From: Sphaerosporella brunnea
Taxonomy: Eukaryota > Ascomycota > Pezizomycetes > Pezizales > Pyronemataceae
Direction of reading: 5' to 3'
NCBI GenBank assembly: GCA_008704415.1
Contig: VXIS01000012.1
Coordinates: forward strand, 62,001-126,000
Length of the DNA: 64,000 nucleotides
The notes beneath the pieces were generated by a model. That model did no database searches. It was not told the DNA's origin and was given only the letters and a program-made list of their open reading frames with translations. Numbering within the stretch: the first letter of the stretch is position 1; each line of letters starts with the position of its first letter. Position numbers and translations under genes: made by a program. Shown here piece by piece: positions 19,689 to 30,683 of this stretch.

Positions 19689-22526
19689 CTATTCCAGCGC
19701 CCTAACATTATCCTCCACTCCCCAAAACACGCTGCCCACATAGCCCTTGCTCTCAAATAGTCGGAAAGCAGATTCCGCATCTTTGATGCTAGAAAATTCA
19801 ATCATAACGTCCTTAACATGACGACCGTTTTGATCAAGGTATGGATTGCTCCTGTTGATCCAGAAAAGAAGCGCGTCCCTTCCCACGGTACAGACTTTGC
19901 TTATCAACCTCATTGTTTCCTCAGTTGTCAAGGTGTCGAGAACACGCTTGAGTATAAGGACACGCGTCCACGATTCCGCTATGATGCCTCTGATGTAGTA
20001 CTCGTCCAGCGCATCGACCGCCGTGTTACACCAATGGAATTTGACAACGCATTTGCTATTCGATTCCCGAGCCGGGTCCCGGAAGGTGTACTTATTGGGA
20101 TTGCGCAAGGCGTACTGCAAGAAGCGTTCGGCATCCGTCGGAAAAACGAAATCAAGGAAGCAGGCTTTTTGTTGGGCGACAATTCTGATCGCTGCCACCG
20201 GTCCGAAGCCAATTTCAGAGAGTAGCTCATCAGGCCTCGGAATATAGCTTCCAACCAAACGGCAGAAGATCCGTCGACGCTCAGTTCGCGTCAAGTGCAA
20301 AAGATGGGAGACTTTGTCCTCAATAGCACTCAGGGACAAAGCAGATTCATTGTTGGTCCGTGACAACGGACGCTCTGGAGCACTGGGGCGTCTCACATCC
20401 GGGAAAGAGACCCGGTCGAACAAAGAGCGCGGCGAATACTCGTCTTTCGGTGGGGACGGCAGCGTATCGACTGTAAGGCCCATCGGTGGTGGCCTATGGT
20501 TCATGATTTCAAGCTGTCTGAGTGTAGGCCGGTCCTGCCCCAGTGTGCCAACGAATTCGCAATCCATGAGATCGTGTTCTCGATCGTCATCCTCATCACA
20601 AATAGGGCATGTTATGCCAGATGGAGAAAGGAGGGTTGCATGCAGGCCAGTTTGAGGGATTTGGACGTGCTTTACGAACTCCTTTGGTGCACCTTCAAGC
20701 TTAACCACCCATTGGTCTTCACCGGACGGGGATGTTTTGAAGACTCTGCGGAGCTCTTTTATGTCGGTAGACAGTGTTTTGGAAAGGGCATCATACAGTA
20801 GCGACCGATTAACTAGTGTGGGGGCCTGAACGAGGTAAATGGCGCCTCTCTTTCGAGGAGCAGGGGGATCGAGCTTTTGTCTCTTGTCGCTAGGCGTCGT
20901 GGAGCGAGGAGGGATGGACTCGTTGGCCGGAGCACGCGCAGATTCGATTGCCTTTCTCTTTGAATTACCAGTTGGGTATTCGACGAGAGCACGCGGCACC
21001 GGCGCCGGAGCCGGCTCCGGAGCCGGCGGCGGTGTTTCAAGACTGTTCGTTGACATTTCGGACGACGATCCAGGAGTGTTGTTCTTGATCTGAGGTTTGG
21101 AATATGGCTCTCGCTTTGTCACGAGTTGGGAGGCGGTGAGCCCGGCTTGGAGCTTTGACACCTCATCTTGCAGGAGAGTGCAGTTTCGACTTGCGTCAGC
21201 GTACTTCCTGTTCAGATCCTCATACTTCCGGTTCGCCTCGTCGAATTTCTTGGTCACCTCGCCGAGTTTCTTGTTCGATTCATCCAATCTCTTACTCAAA
21301 CTGGTGTTGTTATCGGTCAAGTTGAAATTATCGTCCTTCAATTTCCGATAGTCATGAAGCAGTTGTGATCGATGATCCTCCTGCTTTCTGATGTCCCTCC
21401 GCAAATCTTCAACAGCTTGATCACGGTTCCGCAGCTGTTCATTTGTACGCCTCCTATCGGACACCAGCCCATCCCTCTCTTTCAGGAGTTTGTCAATTCT
21501 GGTCTTCAAATCTGCTCGGTAGGGCTCTTCCGCATCTGGATTCCGCTTTCCGGTCAATTTCTCCAGCAAGTTTTTGACCTCTGCCTCGAGCGCAGTCTTG
21601 TTTTCCACCAAAGTATTATTCTCGGTCTGGAGGCTCTCCTTTTCGGTCTGGAGACGGACATTTTCCTTGTGAAGGCGATTGTTTTCCTTCTCCAAGTGGG
21701 AATTTTCATCGGAAATGTCTTGGTATTTCGAAATGGCCTTTTGACACTCGTCTTGATTTCGCGTGTTGCTCTCCATGAGCTCTTCGTTGGCTTTTCGTAG
21801 AGCTACGATGGTGGCGTCGAGCTGTCTCGTTTTCTCGTAGAGCTGAGTGTTGGTCTCAGTTATGCGGGTGAGTGAGTCTTGTAATTTCCACCGATCTTCG
21901 GCTATGGAATCCTTTTCGGTTTGCAGGTTGTTGTAGTTTTCAGTAAGCTCTCTTGCTTCCGGTACGATTGAGCGAAGCTCGTTCAATTCCTTCCCCGCCT
22001 CTTCCAGCTGCGCCTTTAGTCTTGTGACATCGGATTGCAGCACCGCATTTCTCCCTTCAAGTGCGGATATTTCAATTTGCCAACTAGGAGCTGCCGCAGA
22101 GTCCACCGCAGGGTCCCGCTTCGGTTGCTTTTGCAGTTGAGATCTCAATCGCGTGACCTCGCTCTTGAGAACGCGAGCCTTGGCATCTGCTTCCTCGGTA
22201 GCGGTGGCGAGTTGCTGTTTTTCGCGTTCGAGAGCCGCGTTCTTCTGTTCCAGTTGGGCAACCTGGTTGCGCTTCACTTCGGCGTCGATTGAAGCTAGAA
22301 ATCCGCCGACAGGGTTTTCCTCGTGGTTTTTATTCTCTAGGTTTCTCAGGTGTTCCTGTTTTTCGGCAAGTTCGTCCCGCAGAGACGCAAGCTCGGCAAG
22401 CAGAGCATCGTGTTCGCTTCGCGGGATGAAAGTCAGGGTTCGAAAAGGGGTGTCGAGCAGTTCGGATGGCGTGGCATCGAGGAAACTCCGGAGGGAACGT
22501 GGTGTTGCCTGCCCGGTCAGCAACAC
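19689..22526 (-). CDS. Large coiled-coil protein with C-terminal RRM-like region
   Basis: 945-aa protein of unknown function. Residues ~45-455 are an almost continuous heptad-rich coiled coil (LRDELAEKQEHLRNLENK, DKLLKERDGLVSDRRRTNEQ). A Pro/Ser/Ala-rich linker with basic patches (SDKRQKLDPPAPRKRG) follows. Residues ~560-700 hold a globular part with a possible zinc knuckle (CPICDEDDDREHDLMDC). The C-terminal 200 residues contain two stretches that resemble RRM folds (GFGPVAAIRIVAQQKACFLDFVF and ...VMIEFSSIKDAESAFRLFESKGY). A self-associating RNA-binding or nuclear scaffold protein would fit. No intron is needed. The long conserved-looking frame and the codon structure support a real gene. 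I cannot name an orthologue. Confidence 0.75.
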   Translation of the reverse strand: MLLTGQATPRSLRSFLDATPSELLDTPFRTLTFIPRSEHDALLAELASLRDELAEKQEHLRNLENKNHEENPVGGFLASIDAEVKRNQVAQLEQKNAALEREKQQLATATEEADAKARVLKSEVTRLRSQLQKQPKRDPAVDSAAAPSWQIEISALEGRNAVLQSDVTRLKAQLEEAGKELNELRSIVPEARELTENYNNLQTEKDSIAEDRWKLQDSLTRITETNTQLYEKTRQLDATIVALRKANEELMESNTRNQDECQKAISKYQDISDENSHLEKENNRLHKENVRLQTEKESLQTENNTLVENKTALEAEVKNLLEKLTGKRNPDAEEPYRADLKTRIDKLLKERDGLVSDRRRTNEQLRNRDQAVEDLRRDIRKQEDHRSQLLHDYRKLKDDNFNLTDNNTSLSKRLDESNKKLGEVTKKFDEANRKYEDLNRKYADASRNCTLLQDEVSKLQAGLTASQLVTKREPYSKPQIKNNTPGSSSEMSTNSLETPPPAPEPAPAPVPRALVEYPTGNSKRKAIESARAPANESIPPRSTTPSDKRQKLDPPAPRKRGAIYLVQAPTLVNRSLLYDALSKTLSTDIKELRRVFKTSPSGEDQWVVKLEGAPKEFVKHVQIPQTGLHATLLSPSGITCPICDEDDDREHDLMDCEFVGTLGQDRPTLRQLEIMNHRPPPMGLTVDTLPSPPKDEYSPRSLFDRVSFPDVRRPSAPERPLSRTNNESALSLSAIEDKVSHLLHLTRTERRRIFCRLVGSYIPRPDELLSEIGFGPVAAIRIVAQQKACFLDFVFPTDAERFLQYALRNPNKYTFRDPARESNSKCVVKFHWCNTAVDALDEYYIRGIIAESWTRVLILKRVLDTLTTEETMRLISKVCTVGRDALLFWINRSNPYLDQNGRHVKDVMIEFSSIKDAESAFRLFESKGYVGSVFWGVEDNVRALE

Positions 22527-23393
22527 AGAAAATAGAACAAGGTTCGAGCGATGGGCTTTTACACACCATGAGGCTGTCGGGGCGAGAACACCGCTGTTCT
22601 CCTGCAGTGAGTATAGTTAACGATACCACCTACCTGGCGACGGGCTGAGGATGAATGGCGGGGAATATCAGATGGGAAGCGTGGCATGAGTTGGAGGGGG
22701 GTTGGGGGGTGGGGGTGGGGAAGTGGTGGGAGAAGAGAGAGGAGCAAACGTCGTGTGTGCCAAGTCGGACCTACATACATACATGCATGCATGCGTGCGG
22801 CCGGCCTGGCGCTCGAAGTTCGAATTCGAGCTGGAATGATTTAGTGGAGGTCGATTCTGATGTGTGGCTTGAAGAGTGGCCAGCCGTATGAAACCCATTG
22901 CGTGAAGAACATGCACATTTGACGCGCTTTCCTTGCCAACCATGATTCCCTGGCTGGACTATGGCAGTAGTGCTTCGGTAGGTATTAGCTGGTTACTTAG
23001 TGCTTCGTTAGATCTGGCTCATCCTTTTCTGGCTTCCACTGCGCGCCGTCAGTTTGCGCCCTCTGACATCCAGTGTGTCCGTCCTACACCGACATTGCAA
23101 CGTCAAGGCGGCGCCCACTGCGGCCCGTCCCATATCGCCCCCGCTCGGAATCGAGAATGCGTCACGTGGGATAAGCGCTGCCCGTTGGCGTTGAGTTTTC
23201 ACATGCCTGCTGCCAGGGAAGCATTTCTGATAACAGAGCTCTTCCGTTTTTATTTCGTCTGAACTCTCTGTCTCCGCATTCCCCGCGCGAGTATATCTCG
23301 CCTGGATGGCCCCCCCACCCAGAATCCTTCTGGAGCTTGTTTCCCTTTGTTTTGAACCTCCAAAACCATCGTGACTCGTTTATAATTTCCACC
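22527..23393. promoter_or_regulatory. Probable bidirectional upstream region
   Basis: About 870 bp lie between two divergently transcribed genes (starts 22526 minus and 23394 plus). The stretch includes a G-rich run (22689-22730) and an ATGC/CATA-type simple repeat at about 22770-22796. No specific binding site can be named. Confidence 0.35.
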
Positions 23394-24299
23394 ATGGCCC
23401 TCACCACATCCCCAGCTGCACCTGGAGCTTCACGGCGAGGATTCTCCTCCTCCTCCTCCTCCTCCTCCTCCTCATTTACTTCCCGCATTGCAGCTGCTGC
23501 CGTCCAGCAGATCCCGGGCAGCTACGTATCTCTCGCGAGAAACGTCATTTCCGCAGTAGCAGCCCGCACGCCGCTCCTTGGAGCCCCTACACGCACGGAG
23601 CAAGCAATCGAGATAGACGCCGACTACTTCACCGGCCCGCAAGACTGCAGCAACTTACCCGCAGATCCGCCGCCTCCAAAATACACCTCCGCCCCAACCA
23701 CGCCAGGGTTTTCAATGAGCGATTCCACGGTGTCTCTGCCTCTCACGGAGCCCATGCCAGTGTCTTCGCGCTCGGTCTCGCTCGGCGCCGTGATGTCGCA
23801 GGCCTCCACGCCCACCACCAGCAACGCAGGTGCCTGCACTTCTTGCTCGCACCTAAAACTCCAGCTCCACCTTCTCACCCTCCAAAACGAAGCGTACATG
23901 GCCCAACGAGACTATCTCTTGCAGCATGAATCTCTACCTTCCCAAGCTCCTGGATCCTCGGGGTTGCTCTCGTTCTTGATCGCCTCGGTTATCCGTGCAA
24001 TGTTCTTGCTCGCTTTCTTGGTCTGGCCATATATACGTGGTGTCCTGGGAAGAGCTCGGGAGTGGGAGCAGGAGTGGGAAGTAGGCGGGAGAGTTAGAAG
24101 TTGGGGGTGGCGATGTGTCGGATTGGCGTGGAATGTGGTTCTTGGTGCCAGTAGGGAGCCACATGTTGGGAATGTGAGGATACACCCGGAGTGGGAGATG
24201 TGGGCCACGAAACTGTTGGAGGAGGTATTGAGCGGCGTGGGCCAGGGGGTGCGGGAGGGGCTGGGCGTGTGGGGAGTTAGAATGGAGAGCGTCATGTAG
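23394..24299 (+). CDS. Ser-rich putative membrane-anchored protein
   Basis: 301-aa protein of unknown function. I choose the ATG at 23394 because it has a strong start context (ACCATGG); the frame is open from 23337. Residues ~18-27 are a polyserine tract encoded by a (TCC)n microsatellite. Residues 95-145 are Ser/Thr/Pro-rich with a PPPPKYT motif. A CTSC motif follows near 150. One hydrophobic segment near residues 195-222 (LLSFLIASVIRAMFLLAFLVWP) is a good single membrane helix. The C-terminal domain is Trp/Gly-rich and amphipathic. It is likely anchored in an internal or plasma membrane. No family was recognised and there is no intron. Confidence 0.65.
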   Translation: MALTTSPAAPGASRRGFSSSSSSSSSSFTSRIAAAAVQQIPGSYVSLARNVISAVAARTPLLGAPTRTEQAIEIDADYFTGPQDCSNLPADPPPPKYTSAPTTPGFSMSDSTVSLPLTEPMPVSSRSVSLGAVMSQASTPTTSNAGACTSCSHLKLQLHLLTLQNEAYMAQRDYLLQHESLPSQAPGSSGLLSFLIASVIRAMFLLAFLVWPYIRGVLGRAREWEQEWEVGGRVRSWGWRCVGLAWNVVLGASREPHVGNVRIHPEWEMWATKLLEEVLSGVGQGVREGLGVWGVRMESVM

Positions 24300-24547
24300 T
24301 CTGTGGGACCAGGGACACGTGGGCTATGAATATTGATTTCTATATTATAGACTAGCATTTGTTAAATTGGAGTTTTAAATTTCTTGCTTTCACCATCTTC
24401 GAAGCTTCATGGAATTTGATATATCTAGATCTCCGGATCTCAAAGCCTGAGGGAAAGAAGGTTAAAATGCTCTCAACCACACTGTCCTCCCTCTCTGCGG
24501 TGCCGTAGACGCCCAGTAACGCCAGATCTAGAACTGCAATCAAACTA

Positions 24548-25123
24548 TAAAGTCCCTCACCAGTTGATGGTGGATACCAGTAGATAGTGGATGATGAGAT
24601 AAGATAAGAGATATGCCTAAAACGGTAAGTTTTGGCGGTCGAGTGATTTCCTGTGAGCACCCGGCCCGGACCTAAGCCGCCAAACAACATATCCACGAAC
24701 AGTCTGCGCCATCAAGCATGCCTGATACCAATACACCCTTGGGTTTTGGCTTCAGCAAACAAGGCAGAAAGAGAAAAGAAGAAGATGGAAGCAGCCACCA
24801 AGAAAGAGGAGCGAGAATTCAAGAAACGGCAGAAACTTGAAACTGCCCGCCGCCCCGTGCGCAAAAAAGAGAAATTCTGCGGCCCCGGCCACAAAATAAT
24901 CGAGCCGTGTTACATTTCTTGTCTTTTTCTATGTAGCAGTAAACTACCCTTCTTCATTTGAGCGCGCCGTGTTGCATTTCTTGTCTTTGTTTCCATGTAG
25001 CGAGCACGTTGTACTAGTAGCTGGGTGAGCAGGCGGGCGTCCTTACCGCTTGAGGCATATCTCTTATCTTATCTCATCATCCACTATCTACTGGTATCCA
25101 CCATCAACTGGTGAGGGACTTTA
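24548..25123. mobile_element. 572-bp MITE with ~75-bp inverted ends and TA target duplication
   Basis: The left arm beginning AAGTCCCTCACCAGTTGATG (24550) and the right arm ending CATCAACTGGTGAGGGACTT (25121) are inverted copies over about 75 bp, and both edges abut TA (24548-24549, 25122-25123). TA duplication and terminal structure fit the Tc1/mariner group. The interior has a short frame rich in Lys, Glu and Arg (AEREKKKMEAATKKEEREFKKRQ, near 24760-24850). It resembles tails of pogo-type transposases and may be a remnant of the parent element. Confidence 0.8.
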
Positions 25124-28100
25124 CCATTTCAAGCACATGCTCGAAGGTTTCAGGTTTCTGACAAAAAAAAAAAACACCGGCCGAGTGATCTCCGGTGAAG
25201 CATCCAAATGGAAGACCTCCAGCACAGAAAAGAAGGAATTAACTTACTCGGGAAACGTCGACCGATGCCCAGTTTGAGAGGAAACACTATTCCTTGGAAT
25301 ACCAGACCAAGTCAGGGGGGGACAAAAAGCTTTATTTGCCCCCAAAGCACCGTATAAACTCTTCGCGTGCATTGCTCTCACCCGCCTGGAAACGCTGCAA
25401 AACAGCTTGACGTTGAGTGGATTTTTTTTTTCTGTTCGCAATTGTGTATTGATCATGGTGGTCTTCGACCTTGGCCGAGTTTTAGGCATTTTTACGGTAG
25501 CCGTCAGAACAACTTGCTTTGGTTCTAAAAGGCCGATTTTTTTTTTTTTTTGTTTGAAGATCTGGGGGTGCTCGAAAAGTGGCATTTACGAATCCCCGGA
25601 TTCCAGCTCCTCTGCCCACGACCTGATTTTCCCCAAATCCGACCATAAATCTTGAAATTCCATGGACTTGACTTGTTGCCTCGAAGTTTACGCTTGTTTT
25701 TGTCACACAGCCCAAAAAAGTTGGGTCTAGTTTAGGCGAAACGGGGTTTTGTCCTAGGGTCTAGGTGTATCCTGGAGCCGGGGAATTACTCTGACAGGAC
25801 TTAACGCCACAGACGCTGTGTCGGACCAGAAGGGTTTTTGTTACTCTACTTTCGGTTCTTTTGCCCCTGGAACATCCTGGTAGAGGCGGAGGTTTTTCCC
25901 GGATCGATATCTTGTACACTCCCGCCCACAGTGAAGACCTGCCACACAACAAACACGATACCCGACGGCCCACCCGCTCCCACTTCCACGCTATAAGCTA
26001 CGCCACCATCGCCGCTACGGCACCCGCCCATCCCCGCGCGGTCCAGACTAAACAAGAGAAATCCACCGAACACTTCGTAGTCTTAAGCGCCGCCATTCAT
26101 CACCCGGCAGCAAGCGCGAGCAGAAACCACCCCAACGCCTTTCCAGCGCGATTCGCTTCTCAGCGGCCACCTAACCTTTGAGGATAGCTATGATCGAAAG
26201 CCTGCGTGACAGCTCACGCCCCGGCCGCCTGTATGCTGGACAAGAGACTGAGATGCGCACGCCCATGCTCTCCCGAGTCAAGAGCACTGAGTCCGCCAAC
26301 CCATGGCAGCGCAAACCGCCAAAACAATGATTGCTGACACATGATGGGAGATGGTCGACTCTAGATCTTTCGGCCAGACAAAGTTTTGAGGAAATCCTAG
26401 CTTCTGCTTGAAGCTTGTCTCGCAGTGTTCTCAACGGCCAGCCAGCGAGCCGGGCCGGGCGTAGGGCTGACCAAAAAGTCGGGCTGGCTTTTTAGCTCGC
26501 TGCCCGGTCGGCCGGCTGAACTGTTGCTCGAGTATCTATGAGCATCCAACCGGTCGAAGTCCCGTGAAGGAATCGCATTTTACCACCACAAGATGGTTTC
26601 TTTTTTTTTTTTTCTTCATATGTGAATAGAGAGGGTAAAGATGAGCTTTTCCAAAAACAAAAAACCCCGGACCACGACGCACAAGCGTGGAAAAATCAAG
26701 CGGGTGATCATTTATGATGCGGTCTTAACACCTACCGCAATCTCCCCCCCGTCATCACCATTGCCCGACCTCCTTCCCATACAGTATCGTTTGGGGCCAC
26801 TTGGCATAGCCTCTACAGAACCCTCAGGCCAGACCACTTCCTCGGCCTGTCCATTTGTTTCCTTCCTGGCTCTACTACTTCCACCTCCCGCTCCACCTCA
26901 CCACGGACCGCCCCGATAACATCTTCGTCCTTCGCGCTGTGCCTCTGGTACTCAAAGACAGGTATCGCCTTCTTTTTGCCACTTCTTCGCTGTTCCCCTC
27001 TTTGATCACTGGAGGACCAGTTTTTGGTGAGGGCCTCCTTCATGACGCCGAGGTCTGCTTCCACCTGCGTTGCCCGCTGCCCCAGGTCAGCTAGCAATGC
27101 CTTGCCCACCTGTATCGAGTGGGAATAGTTCTCGCAAGCCTCCCGGTCATAAGCCGCCCGACGGATGATCGATAATTGAGAGTACCGTTGCCCACAACTC
27201 TCAGTGTCTTGGGACAAGCCCCCCTCCCCCCAAAGAGTCGCGGCTGCCAGCCCACGGCATTCTCCTGCTCAGGGAGGGGGGGGGGGGGCAAGGATCTCCG
27301 GAGTGTATTCCCGATCGCAACTCTTGCGGATGTTGAGTATGATGAGTATCAATGTTCCAGACGAGTTCATAACGGCCAGGCAAGGGGGGAATGAATGCTC
27401 GAGATCATGGCGGTAGGGCTGGGCAGTGCTTCTAGAAGCCGGAGCGGTGGAGCTGCCGCTCGGGCTGCACCTGCTCGGTCCATGCCTCTCCGCTGCGCCA
27501 AGAGATCTCTGGGTACCGGTGCTGTTTCGCATGCTTGCGGAGGGGTCCGTGTAAGTCAGGGTTGTTGTTGTTGTTTATCCTTCCCTGTCTGTCTGCTCCT
27601 CGATGTATATACGAGTCCTTACCAAAGATAGACTCAATTCAAGTCTGTGCACTGCTCGACGTGTGGATTACGATCACGGGTTCCCGACAGCATCGGGTTT
27701 ACGGCAACGTTGCAAGCACATTATGCCGTCCAGATCCGAGCCGGGGGACGTTGTTGTCGTCCCAGAATAATTAACCACGTGTACTAGAGTACTTATTGGT
27801 TGCGCACATGCGCGGCGCGGCGGCTGGGCGAAACCACGCGCGCAGAAGGGGTGTAGATAGTTACAAGTCTATTTTCCCCTTGCCCCCCCGGGGGGGAGGC
27901 TGTATCCTGGCGTGCATGGCCCATGTGGCTGAGGGAATTGATTGAAGCAATTCTGGAGGAAAACATATCCCCCCCCCCTCCCCGCGCGCGCGCACATAAA
28001 AGTTAACTATTTCTCAAACACTCCACGTTTCCGCCCCGATCGCTGCCAAAGGATCTACGTTGCAGCGCTTAAACTAGTCTGCCTAGGTAAAGGGAGGAGA

Positions 28101-28640
28101 CACCAATAGAGCTACATAGCCGCCACGACACTTTCAACCCCCCCCCCCCCCCAGTTTCAGGTAGACGCTCTGGAGGCAGAGCTTTCCTCAACGTCACTGG
28201 ACGGACGGGCGTCCACTTGCTACAGTGGCAATGAATGTAGGGATGATATTTTCACTGCTGTCCAAAAAAAAAAAAAAAGGATCTGCATGGATACGAAGTA
28301 GGGCAGCAGCATTATATCGGGAACGCTTTTCTTATATCTTCGCTCCTCGCCCTTTCAACATGTCCCCCTCCTCTCCGTCAGCTCACGATTATTCAATTCG
28401 GCCCCCAGCTTGTTCGTCTGGAACGTTCAGGTTTTTCCTTCATCATTCTTTCGATTCCTTTAAGGAACTAGATTTTTTTCTCTTTCTTCCATTGCAGTCT
28501 CTTCTTCTCTTTTTGAGCATTACGCCAGAGAATTCTGTACATTTTTGAACCCGTTCCCGACTCCGAAACTATCATATAGCTCTCTCCTCCTCGAAAACAC
28601 TCCAACCACAGTGCACACACACGTACACACGCACGCCACA
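25124..28640. other. Gene-poor, simple-repeat-rich DNA
   Basis: No confident gene. The region contains several homopolymer runs (A at 25162, T at 25538 and 26601, G at 27280, C at 28138, A at 28263). A GC-rich imperfect inverted repeat at 26440-26525 uses words like those at 8430 and 10750. A minus-strand frame at 26813-27217 (134 codons, reading QVEADLGVMKEALTKNWSSSDQRG) looks protein-like but has no family and no supported partner exon. The last few hundred bases, with pyrimidine tracts and ACACAC, are probably the promoter and leader of the AA11 gene. Confidence 0.4.
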
Positions 28641-29728
28641 ATGTTTTCCAAAACAGCTCTCTTCTTCTCCGCTCTCCTGGCCGCAGCCTCGGTCAACGCC
28701 CACATGCACATGTCGGACCCTCCCCCACTTGGTGCGAAGGAAAACAAGAACACCCCTTCGGCCTCCATCAACTCGGACATCAACTCGCCTCTACTCGCAA
28801 GCGGGGCCAACTTCCCTTGCCAGGGCCAACTGTCAGCCATCGGCACGCCGGCAGGCGCTTCCGTTGCCACGTGGCAAGCGGGTAGCCAGCAGTCGTTCAC
28901 GATCGCGCCACCAGGAGCTCCCCACAACGGCGGTTCCTGTCAAGCGTCTCTGTCTGAGGATGGCGGAAAGACCTGGAAGGTCATAAAGTCATTCATTGGC
29001 TCATGTCCCACTCTGAGCGGCGGAACATTTCCTTTCACTGTTCCCGCCGAGGCCAAGGCTGGAGAGGCCATTTTTGCCTGGAGCTGGTTCAACGAGATTG
29101 GTAACCGGTGAGTTCTTTCCCGAAATCTCCGTTTCTTGCGTTAGTTTGGTTGCTGATAGGATACAGTGAGATGTACATGAACTGCGCGGTCGTCACCATC
29201 TCCGGTAGCGGCGGAAGTGGCCTCAACGCTTTCCCGGACATGTTTGTCGCCAACGTCGGAAACGGATGCACTTCCAACGCTGAGGGTACTGGCGACTTGA
29301 TGTTCCCCAACCCCGGTAAGGACGTGACCAACGCCGCTGCAAAGAGCGCTCCGCCTGTCGGAAACTGCGGTGCAAGTTCTGGCGGCTCTGGAGGCTCGGG
29401 TGCCGGTGATACCAGCTCCGCCACTCCCGTTCCCACTGCTACTGCTGGTGCTGGTGCGGGTGATGGTGCTGGCGGCGCTAACCCCACTCCGACCACGACT
29501 TTCAACGACGGCTTATACCATCCCAGCACCTCTGCTACGCCCGAAGCCACTCATGCTCCCACTCAGGCCTCACCTCCCGAAGCCGCTGAACCCTCCGGTG
29601 AGGCGTACAACATCGTCATGGTCATCAACGGTAAGACTCAGTCGGGATTGGCGTATCTTACCAAGGCCACCCCTACAGCTGCCGCCAGGCACCGTTACAA
29701 CCGCCGCTCCCACAAGTTCATGGCGTAA
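28641..29728 (+). CDS. AA11-type lytic polysaccharide monooxygenase
   Basis: Secreted copper enzyme that oxidatively cleaves chitin. It has two exons, 28641-29107 and 29167-29728, with a 59-nt intron (GTGAGT...CAG); splicing restores [18 protein letters not shown]. The protein is 342 aa. A 20-residue signal peptide ([20 protein letters not shown]) ends exactly before the N-terminal histidine of the mature protein (HMHMSDPPP), which with H95 (GAPHNGGSC) forms the copper histidine brace. Y159 in REMYMNC is the axial tyrosine. Cysteines 60, 100, 122 and 162 fit the fold. After residue ~215 comes a Gly/Ala/Ser/Thr/Pro-rich linker, then a ~45-residue basic tail ([21 protein letters not shown]) of unknown role. 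The start has good context (CACAATG). Substrate preference for chitin is family knowledge. Confidence 0.9.
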
Positions 29729-30388
29729 ACGCTGAGCAGTTGAGCTTGGGGCATTTTTTTTTTTTTCCTTCTTCTTGTTTGGGCTTGTTGAAGAGTACTC
29801 TGAGAGTCTTGCATTTGGGGTTTGGCTGCATTTTTGGATCGCCGGGTTTGGTTTTTTCTATTGCTGGGTGAAAAGGGGCCGATTTGTAAATATCCTGGGG
29901 CGTATATAAAACGCAAGAAGAATGTTGGCTGAGCCATTCAAAAGTTGTTTCTCGATGCAGTATTAAATGCTCGGCGGTTTCGTCGGAAGCGGCTTGGTCG
30001 CCGTTAATGTCCGTAGGGCTGTGATTGGGTCTCACATCACCCTGTTAATCTTCTCCCTGCACAAATCCGTTCCATACCTTGGCGGTTGGGTGGCTTACCA
30101 TGAATCATCAAAACAGACCGTGAGCTGTCTGGGCGAATTTGCAGAGGCAGACGTAAGCTGCTTATCCCAGATCATGATTTCGCGAGAGTGCGTTGTTGGG
30201 TTCGTGAAGTGTTGAAACGAGCTCCGCACTTCATATCGAGGGAAGGAAGGGCTGGTGCCTGGATAAAGCTTGCGATATCGATTGGAGGTCTCGAACTGTC
30301 CGTGAAGTGAGTTATGACCAATAAGGTATTCGAGCTCGCTAACCTACTCTAATGGCACTGCTCCAGTAAACCCCCGCAGCCGCCAACC

Positions 30389-30683
30389 ATGTCATCGGGC
30401 ATTATTATTGCTGCAACAGGCCATATGGCAGACCACCTGCTCGGCGTAGCCGAGGTCGGTGCAGGATGGATGGTCTGGAATACTGTAGGCTGCTGGGCCT
30501 TTTGATGAGTGTGGTTGGTGCCGTACTCCTTGCTTTCGTCTCATTTCGCAGCAGGAAACGCAGCAATGGGCCCAGCAAAAGGTCGAAGCGGCCACAGAAA
30601 ACGGAAAAGCAGACAAACGGCGTCCAATGCACGGTGATCCAAAATTGCACAGGAGGCTCGGTGCAGCGTTTCGACACCGCTAG
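30389..30683 (+). CDS. Possible small two-exon gene, 75 aa
   Basis: Candidate small gene found by splicing. ATG at 30389 in good context (CCAACCATGT) opens MSSGIIIAATGHMADHL, Gly/Ala-rich and hydrophobic. A 67-nt intron with GTAGGC donor and a pyrimidine-rich CATTTCGCAG acceptor (30485-30551) joins WMVWNT to QETQQWAQQKVEAATENGK in frame, and a stop follows at 30681. The N-terminus has spaced small residues like a glycine-zipper membrane segment; the C-terminus is polar and basic. I recognise no family. Chance is possible because the frames are short. Confidence 0.4.
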
